A stretch of 64,000 nucleotides of DNA from Hymenobacter duratus (lineage in GTDB: Bacteria > Bacteroidota > Bacteroidia > Cytophagales > Hymenobacteraceae), in NCBI RefSeq assembly GCF_014698995.1, contig NZ_JACWZZ010000003.1, positions 496,001 through 560,000 on the forward strand, in the 5' to 3' direction. The notes under the pieces are model-generated. The model saw only the letters and a list, made by a program, of their open reading frames with translations, ran no database searches and had not been told where the DNA came from. Position 1 is the first letter of the stretch, and the number at the start of each line of letters is the position of its first letter. The position numbers were made by a program, and so were the translations under genes. Shown piece after piece: positions 41,930 to 49,463 of the stretch.

Positions 41930-44115
41930 TCGGGTGCGGTGTTCAGGTCCACTTTCTGGTTCTTGTTGATCGAAACGAATACGCCTACGAACAGCATACG
42001 CGGAGCCGACGGCGTAACGGCCGTGCGGCCGAAGGAACCATCCGGTGCGGCCGTGTCGGCGAAGCGGTAGCCGAACACATTCTCGCGGCCCAGCACGTTG
42101 CTCACGCTCACGTAGAGGATGGTAAACTGCTTGCCAATGGTGGTGAGGTAGCTGGCGTTCAGGCTCAGGTCCTGGTAGCTGGGCAGGCGGCCTTGGTTGT
42201 AGCCTTCCTGGTTGGGATTGTGGTAGCGGCGCGGGCTGCCGTAGCTGGCCGTGAAGCCCACCTGCGTGTGCAGCTTTGCCACCCAGTATTTGCCCACCAG
42301 GTTCAGGTTGTGCCGCGCTGCGAAGGTGGGCATGGCCGACACCGGGTCTTGCCGGGACTGGCGGCGCGTGTCCAGAAAGCCGTAGCTGATCCAGTAATCG
42401 GTGTTTTTCAGGCTCTTCCGGTCGCGCCAGTACAGGTCGAGGCCGCGGGCATAGCCGGTGCCGGTGCTGCGGTAGGTGCTGGCATCGGTAGGGCGCTCCG
42501 GGTCGAAGACGGTGAGGTGGTGGTAGGTCTTGTGGTAGGCTTCGGCCCGCAGCGTTTTGTTGTCGTGGGTGCGCTGGTAAGTGAGCATGGCGTGCCGGGC
42601 CCGTTCGAAGCGCAGGGCGCTGCTCACGCGCAGCAGGTCGTTGGTGGGCGTCTGATAAAACAGGCCGTAGGCCCCCGAGACCGAGCTGTTGGCTCCGGTC
42701 TGCCAGGCCAGCGCCAGGCGTGGCGCCGCATTCCACCGGTTCAGCAGCCCCGAGTATTCGGTGCGGGCCCCGGCCCGCGCCATCAAGCGGTCCGAAAGGC
42801 TGATATCGGCCTCGGCAAAGGCGGCGGCGCGGCGCTCCGTGAAGCGGCCGGCATTCCAGGTAGGGGCGCCGCTGGTTTCCTGGTAGGTGCGGCGGTACTG
42901 CTGGCCCAGGCCTTCCGCCCCCACTTTCAGGGTCCAGTTGGCACCCGCCGAATCGTTGGTGAGCACCACGCGCCCGATGAGGCTTTGCTCCAGCTCCTGC
43001 AGCCGGACTGCGTCGGGGCGCACCGTGTTGTCGTCGCGGGTGAAGGCGGCCCCGGTTTGCAGGCTCCAGCCGCCGCGTAGCGGGCTGCGGAACGTGGCGT
43101 TGAGGTAGCCGTTGCCGTTGTAGAGCCCCACGGTCCGCTCGGCGCTGAGCTGCTCGTTGGGCTGGCGCAGACCCAGGCGCTGCTGCTGCCACACGCCGTA
43201 CACTTTCAGCATGCCGGCCGCGCCGGTGCGGTGGCGCAGACTCACGGAGCTGCCCAGCGTCTGCGGAGCCTTCACCCAGCCAAACGACTGCGGCACCAGC
43301 CCGAAATACGGTTGCAGGTTCACGTAATCGGCCGTAACGGCCACCGACGTCCGCTCCCAGCGCTGCACCCGGCTCAGACTGCCGCCCACCGACATGACGC
43401 TCACGCCGGTCTGGGTTTCGGGAGCCAGGTCGGTGGTGTTGAGCAGCACCACGGCGCTCAGCGCCTGCCCGTACTCGGCCGAGTAGCCACCGGTACTGAA
43501 CACGGTGCCTTTAAACAGGAAAGGCGAAAACCGCCCCCGTGCCGGCACGCTGGGCACCGAGCCGTTGTAGGGCGTCTGTACGGCCAGGCCATCGAGGTAT
43601 GTTTTGGTTTCGTGGGCGGCGCCGCCGCGCACAAACAGCTTGCCTTCCTCCCCTACCCGCGTGGTGCCGGGCAGGGCATTCAAGGCCCCGGCTACGTCAC
43701 CCAGCGCGCCGGCCGTTGTCACGATGTCGAGGGGCTTGAGCACGGCGCCGCGCTTCTCGTCGCTGGCCTCAAAAGCACCGGCCGTGATGGTAACGCCGCC
43801 CAGCTGGTGGCGGTCGGCCTTCATCTTCAACTGCAGCTTGAGGGGCTGGCCGGTACACTGGATGGGCAGGTTCTGGGGTTCGTAGCCCAGCAGACTCAGC
43901 ACCAGCACCTGCGCTCCGGCCTGGGTGGTTTCCAGCCGAAACACGCCCAGCGAATCGGTAGCAGTGCCATCGAAGGTGCCGCGCAGAAATACGTTGGCGC
44001 CCGGCAGCGGCTGGCCCTGCCCGTCATGGATAGTGCCCTGGAGCAGCGTGGGAGTTTGGGCGCGCAGCCCCAGCAGAGGGGCCAGCAGCAGGAGCACGAG
44101 TAGCAGACGTTTCAT
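41926..44115 (-). CDS. TonB-dependent receptor with carboxypeptidase-like N-terminal domain
   Basis: A 729-residue outer-membrane receptor. After the signal peptide (LLLVLLLLAPLLGLRAQ) comes a CarboxypepD_reg-like domain (LQGTIHDGQGQPLPGANVFL to LQLKMKADRH), a plug (LNALPGTTRVGEEGKLFVRG, TYLDGLAV, GYSAEYGQALSAVV) and a barrel. It is smaller than the SusC protein and has no SusD partner, so the ligand is probably small. Its promoter shares the duplicated operator with the LytTR operon 10 kb away, so regulation by that system is the best prediction. Confidence 0.92.
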   Translation of the reverse strand: MKRLLLVLLLLAPLLGLRAQTPTLLQGTIHDGQGQPLPGANVFLRGTFDGTATDSLGVFRLETTQAGAQVLVLSLLGYEPQNLPIQCTGQPLKLQLKMKADRHQLGGVTITAGAFEASDEKRGAVLKPLDIVTTAGALGDVAGALNALPGTTRVGEEGKLFVRGGAAHETKTYLDGLAVQTPYNGSVPSVPARGRFSPFLFKGTVFSTGGYSAEYGQALSAVVLLNTTDLAPETQTGVSVMSVGGSLSRVQRWERTSVAVTADYVNLQPYFGLVPQSFGWVKAPQTLGSSVSLRHRTGAAGMLKVYGVWQQQRLGLRQPNEQLSAERTVGLYNGNGYLNATFRSPLRGGWSLQTGAAFTRDDNTVRPDAVRLQELEQSLIGRVVLTNDSAGANWTLKVGAEGLGQQYRRTYQETSGAPTWNAGRFTERRAAAFAEADISLSDRLMARAGARTEYSGLLNRWNAAPRLALAWQTGANSSVSGAYGLFYQTPTNDLLRVSSALRFERARHAMLTYQRTHDNKTLRAEAYHKTYHHLTVFDPERPTDASTYRSTGTGYARGLDLYWRDRKSLKNTDYWISYGFLDTRRQSRQDPVSAMPTFAARHNLNLVGKYWVAKLHTQVGFTASYGSPRRYHNPNQEGYNQGRLPSYQDLSLNASYLTTIGKQFTILYVSVSNVLGRENVFGYRFADTAAPDGSFGRTAVTPSAPRMLFVGVFVSINKNQKVDLNTAPD

Positions 44116-44138
44116 GGGGGTAGCAGCTAGGTGATACC

Positions 44139-44209
44139 CAAAAGTGGGCGGCTGCCGGGGCCGTAGAAACTTGCGGTTACCGAAGCGTCAGATTAGGCGG
44201 ATGAAATGT
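44139..44209 (-). promoter_or_regulatory. promoter with upstream operator, copy 2 (TonB receptor)
   Basis: A -7 box CACTTTTG (complement of 44139-44146) is 19 bp from a TTTC at the -33 position (complement of 44166-44169). The 42-bp element at 44168-44209 is 32/42 identical to the one at 34351-34392 and has the same 29-bp phase to the -7 box. The gene starts 24 bp downstream, at 44115. Confidence 0.7.
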
Positions 44210-44323
44210 AGGAGGTGGAGACGGTTGTGCTGCTTGAGTTAACTACTTGCTTATACAAGCCTTATTGAGCCTCATCATTTGCTTGCAAACATATCATATG
44301 ATAACTAGCCAGTATCCAGTGCA

Positions 44324-44830
44324 CTACTTTATTAAGGTCAATTGCACTATTTTCCGACTATCATATGATTTGTATAATGAGTCAACGTTCAACTTTTTAT
44401 TACATATATCAGAAAGAGCAAGGACAGACCCTCCAAAATAATCAATAGGGTCAATCTTTGGCTTATTAAACAAGTAATTATCTAATGAATCTCTAAAATC
44501 TATTTTTTGATTATTTACCTCCGCATCCAAATATGAAATCATATGAGCTTTACCAAAAAATAATTTCCTAAAATGCTTTTGAGCCATAACAACTTCATCA
44601 TATGTATTACACGCTGCAATTTCAGACTCCGCCTCACATAATTCATAATAAATCGACTTCTTCTCGTTAAATTTTTCGATACTCACTTTCTGTTCAGCTA
44701 AGTAATTCTCTTTGTCTTTAGTCTCTATCACCTCCCAAACTGTCCAAAATCCTCCTATCAGGAGAGCTAGGGATGAGAAAGTGGCTAGTACACGGTCGTA
44801 AATCCTCAACTTATCTTCTGAAATAGCCAT
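44324..44830 (-). CDS. AT-rich orphan membrane protein, 168 aa
   Basis: The protein starts MAISEDKLRIYDRVLATFSS and has one membrane helix (about residues 14-33, LATFSSLALLIGGFWTVWEV) and a long charged soluble region with predicted helices (EQKVSIEKFNEKKSIYYEL). I do not recognise a family; the layout resembles single-pass proteins found in defence or accessory islands. The base composition is strikingly AT-rich (codons such as ATA, TTA, AAA) against a GC-rich genome, and the AT-rich stretch extends over about 44220-44940. This points to acquisition from another source. The gene has no close partner. Confidence 0.72.
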   Translation of the reverse strand: MAISEDKLRIYDRVLATFSSLALLIGGFWTVWEVIETKDKENYLAEQKVSIEKFNEKKSIYYELCEAESEIAACNTYDEVVMAQKHFRKLFFGKAHMISYLDAEVNNQKIDFRDSLDNYLFNKPKIDPIDYFGGSVLALSDICNKKLNVDSLYKSYDSRKIVQLTLIK

Positions 44831-44947
44831 GATATTATGGGTTGATTCTTGATCAATGAATATAGCATATGAAGGCTATCAACCAAAATAAATTATATAT
44901 GTATATATCGTCCACATTATTTTAAGACGGCACTAAGTTGCCCTGGA

Positions 44948-45084
44948 CTCGCTCGGCTGGGCCCAGTGAGTTCTACGCCTGAGGGGCTACGCCCCGCAAT
45001 CCACCCGAGCCGCTTGTCCTGTGCCCGCAGACGCGCGCAACACAGCTGCTGGGGCGTAGGCCTCACTCGGCCCAGCCGAGCGAG
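44948..45084. repeat. long inverted repeat
   Basis: Arms of 32 bp (44948-44979 and 45053-45084), built around CTCGCTCGGCTGGGCC, match with three mismatches and enclose 73 bp that contain a small GGGGC/GCCCC hairpin. Confidence 0.85.
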
Positions 45085-45115
45085 GGCGGAGATAGTATCG
45101 CGCTAGGTATGCTCC

Positions 45116-45346
45116 GAGGACCATCGGAGAGGTTCCGAAGCCCACCAACCTACCTCCGAACCCTTCCGATGGTCCCCGGAGGACCATCCGACCACTTCCA
45201 CGGACCAACGATGGGCCTCCGAGGACCATCGTTGCACTTCTGAAGATCATCGTTGCACTTCGCCGGACCACCGGACCACTTCCGAAGACCACCGGAGGGG
45301 TTCGGAAGCACAACTGCCCCGCCCGGAGGACCAGGCGAGGCAGTTT
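45116..45346. repeat. array of about 11 degenerate 21-bp tandem units
   Basis: Reading on the plus strand, units of exactly 21 bp start at 45116 and every 21 bases to 45326. Most begin GAGGACCA, GAAGACCA or similar and end CACTTCC or CACTTCG. Two adjacent units (45221 and 45242) share ATCATCGTTGCACTTC-like cores. The period equals seven codons. Confidence 0.85.
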
Positions 45347-45374
45347 GGGGTGATGCGGCGGCGGTTTAAACCGT

Positions 45375-45848
45375 CTAGGGCTTGGACGCAGCTTCCTTTT
45401 TGGGTTGTTTGGCGAAGCGGCCTTTCAACTCCTCGTAGGCGGCCTGGGCGCCGGGCATGTTGGCCTTGGCGGCACTCTGGATGTTGCGGTACACCACCAG
45501 CGCATCGGTGTAGGCCTCGCCGCCGGTCTGCATCATGGTGCTTTCTATGTCGGTGGAGAGCTGCTGCAGGGGGCGGAAGAAGCTGGCCAGGTCGTTGGTG
45601 GCCTTGATATCGAGCTTCATTTCCTTGAAATCGACGAAGGATGGCACAAAGCCGGGCGTGGCCGTGCCGTACTCGTCAATCTTGGTCATGAAGCCCAACG
45701 ACCGGTCGCCCATCTTCACGATGCCCTGCCGCTCGTCGGGGGTGAGCGGGTGCAGGTAGGGGGTCATCTCTTCTTTAATGAGGGCAATGGCGTCGTCAAC
45801 CTTCTGCTTGACGTCGGCGGGAATGGTAACGGATATGCGGTTGAGCAT
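45375..45848 (-). CDS. conserved hypothetical protein, 157 aa
   Basis: A soluble, mostly helical protein. It starts MLNRISVTIPADVKQKVDDA and contains PLTPDERQGIVKMGDRSLGF, FVPSFVDFKEMKLD and a Lys-rich tail (FAKQPKKEAASKP). There is no signal peptide or catalytic motif. I believe similar proteins occur across Bacteroidota, but I cannot name the family. It ends 28 bp from the 21-bp repeat array. No operon partner. Confidence 0.78.
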   Translation of the reverse strand: MLNRISVTIPADVKQKVDDAIALIKEEMTPYLHPLTPDERQGIVKMGDRSLGFMTKIDEYGTATPGFVPSFVDFKEMKLDIKATNDLASFFRPLQQLSTDIESTMMQTGGEAYTDALVVYRNIQSAAKANMPGAQAAYEELKGRFAKQPKKEAASKP

Positions 45849-46076
45849 GAGAAATGGGGGTAAAGGGTGAAAAAGCGGAAAAGCAGCTCAGGCCCCATTT
45901 CGGTGTATAAACAGGGATAGTCGGATAGGATAGCAGGAGAGAAAGATGCCGGGAAAATCCAACGAATGCAAGCCTGTCTTCCAAAAAAATCGGCAGTGGC
46001 AGCGAGCGTGTAATTTCCCGGCTGACGGCCTTACTTTGGGACTTTGTTTCTACCCTCGTTTTTTTGCTGCGTGCCT

Positions 46077-46580
46077 ATGTTCCGCCTGTTCTCCTCGAAA
46101 CCCAAAGCCGCGCCGGCTGCCCAGGTCGACCCACTGCTGGCTTTCGTGCGTGAAATCGGGCTGGAGGTGCGCGAGGCCACGCTCCGGCAGCCCACGTTTC
46201 TGCCGGGGCTGCTGCTGGAGCGCGGCGCGCTGGTGCTGGACCGTAGCCGCCTGCTCTACCCCGGCGACATTCTTCACGAAGCCGGCCACCTGGCCGTGAC
46301 GCCCGCCGCCGAACGGCCCGCCGTGGGCGGCAACGTCACGGAGCACCACCCCGAGAAAGAAGGCGAGGAAATGGCGGTGCTGGCCTGGAGCTACGCCGCC
46401 GCGCACCACCTGGGCCTGCCGCCCGCCGTGGTGTTTCATCCTGATGGCTACAAGGGCCAGAGCGACTGGCTGATCAGCAGCTTCACGGGCGGCCGGTACA
46501 TCGGGCTGCCGCTGCTGGTATGGATGGGGCTGACCACCACCGCTGGTTTTCCGCGCATGGAGCGCTGGCTGCGGACCTAG
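46077..46580 (+). CDS. hypothetical protein with HExxH motif, 167 aa
   Basis: The protein starts MFRLFSSKPKAAPAAQVDPL and contains PGDILHEAGHLAVTPAAERP, an HExxH zinc-peptidase-type motif, followed by a charged loop (HHPEKEGEEMAVLAWSYAAA) whose glutamates could give a third ligand. No signal peptide; one weak hydrophobic stretch near residue 145 (YIGLPLLVWMGLTT). It may be a small metallopeptidase of the IrrE-like kind or only a metal-binding relative. The ATG at 46077 is preferred over 46044, whose extension looks like leader. Confidence 0.72.
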   Translation: MFRLFSSKPKAAPAAQVDPLLAFVREIGLEVREATLRQPTFLPGLLLERGALVLDRSRLLYPGDILHEAGHLAVTPAAERPAVGGNVTEHHPEKEGEEMAVLAWSYAAAHHLGLPPAVVFHPDGYKGQSDWLISSFTGGRYIGLPLLVWMGLTTTAGFPRMERWLRT

Positions 46581-46630
46581 TCCGGCCGGCGTTTCGGCCC
46601 CGCCACGCGGGCCTCTTCCGTACCCCACGC

Positions 46631-46664
46631 AAAAGCCCCGCTCTTCGCAGAACGGGGCTTTTTG
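46631..46664. terminator. bidirectional terminator
   Basis: A 10-bp stem (46631-46640 with 46653-46662) with a 12-nt loop and A/T-rich flanks lies between the convergent HExxH and small minus-strand genes. Confidence 0.88.
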
Positions 46665-46683
46665 AGCTGGCAGCCGGAGCTGC

Positions 46684-46944
46684 TTAGTCGGCGTTGCCGG
46701 TAGCGCCGTCGTCGGTGAAGCTGGCGGCGTTGTTGGGGTTGTGCTGCGTGTGGCTGGCTACTTCGTTGGTGAGGGCCACATCCACGGAAGCCGTGGCGGC
46801 TTTGCGCTTTCTCTCGATGTCGGCGGCGGAGCAGGCGGGCACGCTCTTGAACGGCCACTGGCCCCGGGTGTAGCTGAAGTAGGCCCCGGCCACGGCGGCC
46901 AGAGAAGCGCCAATGATAACGCGGGCAGTTGCTTTCTTTTTCAT
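46684..46944 (-). CDS. small hypothetical protein with N-terminal membrane anchor, 86 aa
   Basis: MKKKATARVIIGASLAAVAGAY is a signal peptide or anchor. The rest is polar, with one cysteine, a basic DIERKRKAATASVD stretch and a Gly/Asp/Asn-rich end. I do not recognise it. It stops just past the terminator shared with the upstream convergent gene. Composition is like that of its neighbours. Confidence 0.65.
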   Translation of the reverse strand: MKKKATARVIIGASLAAVAGAYFSYTRGQWPFKSVPACSAADIERKRKAATASVDVALTNEVASHTQHNPNNAASFTDDGATGNAD

Positions 46945-47053
46945 AAGGGGGAAGAGGCAAGGGTAGGATTTTCGGTTTCCGCTGCGGGCATCCGGTAGTC
47001 CGGCAGTACGGTTCGGCAGGTGATGGAGTAACTGTTGCGCGGCACTTTCTGCC

Positions 47054-47596
47054 TTACCGGGGAGCCACCGGATACTCCCTAAACATGGTGGCTATGCCTT
47101 CATCTATGCGGGCGGCGAGCTTTTCGGGGTCTTTTGACAGCGGGCTGGCCGCCACGCCCTGCCAGATCTGCTCGTTGCGGGCGGCATCCACAATATCCAC
47201 GGTAGCGGTGCCTTCGCGGTAGGTGCCGGCCGGCACCTGCTGCACCTGCCAGTGGTAGTTGCGCTGCCCGATGTAGCGGGGCCCGTCCCACTGAATATTG
47301 GTTTCGCGCGTCTGCACCTTCGCTTCCGTTACTACGCCAATGTTCACCCACAAGTCGGGCGAGTCGGCGCGCTGATAGCCGCGTAGCTCCATTTCGCGCG
47401 CCACGGCCTGCTTCAGGTTGGCGATGTTGGCGCTGCTGCCCCGGAAAGCGTCCTCATTGCGGGCCGTCACGTCCAGAAAGTTGTAGGTTTTGTACGCCGA
47501 GAAATCAACGCCCGGCGCCTGGGTCGTGGATTCTACCCGGACCGGCGAGCAGGCCGCACCGGCCAGCAGTACCAGCAGCAGCAGGAAGAGTTTCAT
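47054..47596 (-). CDS. DUF4136 domain-containing lipoprotein
   Basis: A 180-residue lipoprotein: MKLFLLLLVLLAGAAC has a lipobox with Cys16. The DUF4136 pattern follows: DFSAYKTYNFLDVT, then KQAVAREMELRGYQRADSPD, DLWVNIGVV, YREGTATVDIVDAARNEQIW and a final LAARIDEGIATMFREYPV. These proteins sit in the periplasm or outer membrane and have no known function. It is monocistronic and converges on no gene. Confidence 0.87.
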   Translation of the reverse strand: MKLFLLLLVLLAGAACSPVRVESTTQAPGVDFSAYKTYNFLDVTARNEDAFRGSSANIANLKQAVAREMELRGYQRADSPDLWVNIGVVTEAKVQTRETNIQWDGPRYIGQRNYHWQVQQVPAGTYREGTATVDIVDAARNEQIWQGVAASPLSKDPEKLAARIDEGIATMFREYPVAPR

Positions 47597-47792
47597 AGCG
47601 TTGGAATGTGTAAAAAGGTGTCCTGGGAACCTGGCAGCAGTCAGCCCCAGCGGCAGCAGCCCGGCCTGATAAGCGGGTGTACGCAGAAGCCAATACGAAT
47701 GGTATGGCGCAGGCCAGGCAGCGGGGCACGAGCGGCGCCGGGTTCTTCCGTTTTTTTATGGCCGGCAGTATCCTCGCTACAGCGCCGCTTCC

Positions 47793-47800
47793 TATCTTCG
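47793..47800 (+). promoter_or_regulatory. candidate -7 box of the desaturase gene (TATCTTCG)
   Basis: A one-base variant of TAnnTTTG 42 bp before the ATG at 47843; no clear -33. Confidence 0.35.
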
Positions 47801-47842
47801 GCATCTGAATAGCAATATGTTCAGCGGTTATTCATTTCGTCT

Positions 47843-48754
47843 ATGCCCTTCTTTAATCCTACAGCCAGCGTCGCGGAAGGCGACCGGCTCCAACTAAGCT
47901 GGCTCAAGTCAGGCTGGCTCTATCTGATGCTCGTTCCGGCGCTGCTGTGGGGCTGGTCGTCGTTGTCGGTGGAGCGCAGCGTGGCATCGGTTCTGTTGAC
48001 GGTTTTTTCGGTGGGCCTGGGCCATTCCATTGGCCTGCACCGGGGCATCATTCACCGCGCCTACCGCTGCTCCCGCTTCACGCGCGGGCTGCTGGCCTAC
48101 TGTTTCGTGCACTCGGGCCTGGGCGGACCGCTTTCCTGGGTGCGGGTGCACTATTTCCGCGACTACTGGCAGAACCGCGCCGACTGCCCTGCCTACTTCC
48201 GCTACGACCACTCCGTGCTGCAGGACTACGGCTGGAACCTGCACCTGGCCCTGCTGCCCGCCGACGAAAGCCGCTACGCCATTCCCGACGAAGACCTGCA
48301 CGACCCGTGGCTAGTGTTTCTGCAGAACACCTGGTACTGGCACGTGCTGGGAGCGGCCGGCCTCATCTGGGCCGTGTTCAGCTTCGAGGCCATGATTGTC
48401 TGCGTGTGCCTGCGCATCAGCATCACCATTCTGGGCCACTGGTTTGTCGGCTTCATCTCCCATAAATACGGCTACGCCCGCTACGACATCGACGGCGCGG
48501 CCGAGCATGGCTACAACAATTTTGTGCTGGGGGCCCTGTCCTTCGGCGAAGGATTTCACAACAACCACCATGCGCACCCCAGCTCTGCCCGCATGGGCAC
48601 CGAATGGTACGAGCTGGATCTGGGGTGGCACCTTATCCGGGGGCTGCGCGGACTTGGCGTGGTGTGGGATGTGCAAGTGGCAGGCCAGACCAACACGCTG
48701 AAGCGGCAGGCCAAAGCCCGGGCCTACCGCTGGCGCTGGCCCTGGCAGGAATAA
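47843..48754 (+). CDS. fatty-acid desaturase-like membrane protein with altered second histidine box
   Basis: A 303-residue membrane protein of the acyl-CoA desaturase superfamily. The first box is GHSIGLHRGIIHR and the third is GEGFHNNHHAHP, both intact. Where HRxHH is expected after the second pair of helices, the sequence is VRVHYFRDYWQNRADCP, keeping one His. At least one ligand would have to come from elsewhere, so a different di-iron site or substrate is possible. I recall Bacteroidota proteins with this RDxxQN pattern, so it may be a subfamily trait rather than decay. No partner genes. Confidence 0.82.
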   Translation: MPFFNPTASVAEGDRLQLSWLKSGWLYLMLVPALLWGWSSLSVERSVASVLLTVFSVGLGHSIGLHRGIIHRAYRCSRFTRGLLAYCFVHSGLGGPLSWVRVHYFRDYWQNRADCPAYFRYDHSVLQDYGWNLHLALLPADESRYAIPDEDLHDPWLVFLQNTWYWHVLGAAGLIWAVFSFEAMIVCVCLRISITILGHWFVGFISHKYGYARYDIDGAAEHGYNNFVLGALSFGEGFHNNHHAHPSSARMGTEWYELDLGWHLIRGLRGLGVVWDVQVAGQTNTLKRQAKARAYRWRWPWQE

Positions 48755-48781
48755 CCGGCGGCCGATACCCCTTTCGGCCCC

Positions 48782-48823
48782 AAAGGGCGGACACGGACTT
48801 CGGTTCGGGTCCGCTCTTTTTGT
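48782..48823 (+). terminator. terminator after the desaturase gene
   Basis: An 11-bp stem (48782-48792 with 48809-48819) with a 16-nt loop and a T run after it. Confidence 0.82.
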
Positions 48824-48852
48824 TTGCTGGCACCGGCTACCGGTTACCTTCG
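48823..48852 (+). promoter_or_regulatory. promoter of the GNAT gene
   Basis: TTTG at 48823-48826 and TACCTTCG at 48845-48852 are 18 bp apart, close to the TTTG-N19-TAnnTTTG pattern. The ATG is 30 bp downstream. Confidence 0.55.
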
Positions 48853-48881
48853 CGGCCTACTCCTACCCCAGCTGCCCAGTC

Positions 48882-49331
48882 ATGACCCTCACCTGGACCA
48901 CCAAAGCCTTCCCGGACCTCACGCTACCCGAACTATACACTCTGCTGCAGTTGCGCTCCGAGGTATTCGTGGTAGAGCAAGCCTGCGCGTTTCAGGACCT
49001 CGACGGGCAGGACCAGGCCGCCTACCACCTGCTTGGGCACACCGAAACCGGCGAGCTGGCAGCCTACACGCGGCTGTTTGCGGCCGGCATCAGCTACCCC
49101 GAGGCCAGCATCGGGCGCGTGGTGGTGAGCCCAAAGTTCCGGCGCTACGGGCTGGGGCGCGAGTTGCTGCGGCAGTCCATTGCGGCCATTGAGCATCTGT
49201 TCGGCCCGCAGCCCATCCAGATTGGGGCCCAGCTCTACCTCAGAGAGTTTTATGAAAGCTTCGGGTTCCGGCAGCTCGGCGAAGGCTACCTCGAAGACGG
49301 CATTCCGCATATTCACATGGTGCGGCCCTAG
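48882..49331 (+). CDS. GNAT family N-acetyltransferase, ElaA-like
   Basis: A 149-residue acetyltransferase. LYTLLQLRSEVFVVEQAC and FQDLDGQDQAAYHLLG are hallmarks of the ElaA group, IGRVVVSPKFRRYGLGREL is the acetyl-CoA-binding motif A, and FYESFGFRQLGEGYLEDGIP HIHM-type residues close the fold. The substrate of ElaA is not known. It has its own promoter and lies between unrelated genes. Confidence 0.9.
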   Translation: MTLTWTTKAFPDLTLPELYTLLQLRSEVFVVEQACAFQDLDGQDQAAYHLLGHTETGELAAYTRLFAAGISYPEASIGRVVVSPKFRRYGLGRELLRQSIAAIEHLFGPQPIQIGAQLYLREFYESFGFRQLGEGYLEDGIPHIHMVRP

Positions 49332-49411
49332 CCGCTACAGGCAAAACCGGCTGTTCAGGTTCGTCCGGTTCCTGCCCCGCGCCACCTGCTTATTTGGTGG
49401 CCTGATTGCCT

Positions 49412-49419
49412 TACCTTTG
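49412..49419 (+). promoter_or_regulatory. -7 box of the PAS protein gene (TACCTTTG)
   Basis: An exact TAnnTTTG lies 44 bp before the ATG at 49464. A TTTG at 49393-49396 is only 15 bp upstream, so the -33 element is uncertain. Confidence 0.5.
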
Positions 49420-49463
49420 CTACGGCCTGTTCCGCCTGATTCTTCATCGTTTGCGCTTTCCCT

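Larger units (their letters stand above)
44831..45374. other. non-coding accessory interval with two repeat structures
   Basis: No convincing gene lies here. It holds the AT-rich upstream region of the orphan gene (to about 44930), the long inverted repeat at 44948-45084 and the 21-bp tandem array at 45116-45346. A minus-strand frame is open across the array (TTG at 45313 to a stop at 44987), but it gives only low-complexity heptapeptides and I do not call it a gene. Confidence 0.6.

Noticed and set aside
41221..43192. Long open frames on both strands across the GDPD and TonB receptor genes (619 and 583 aa)
   Set aside because: Both overlap clearly identified genes in other frames and are very rich in Arg, Pro and Ala, typical of shadow frames in GC-rich DNA.
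44987..45313. Coding gene of 108 aa across the 21-bp array (minus strand)
   Set aside because: TTG start only, low-complexity product created by the repeat period, and its C-terminal part runs through the inverted repeat. Kept as a question in the findings.
45116..45346. CRISPR-like array
   Set aside because: The 21-bp units are contiguous, with no unique spacers, they diverge strongly, and no cas gene is near.
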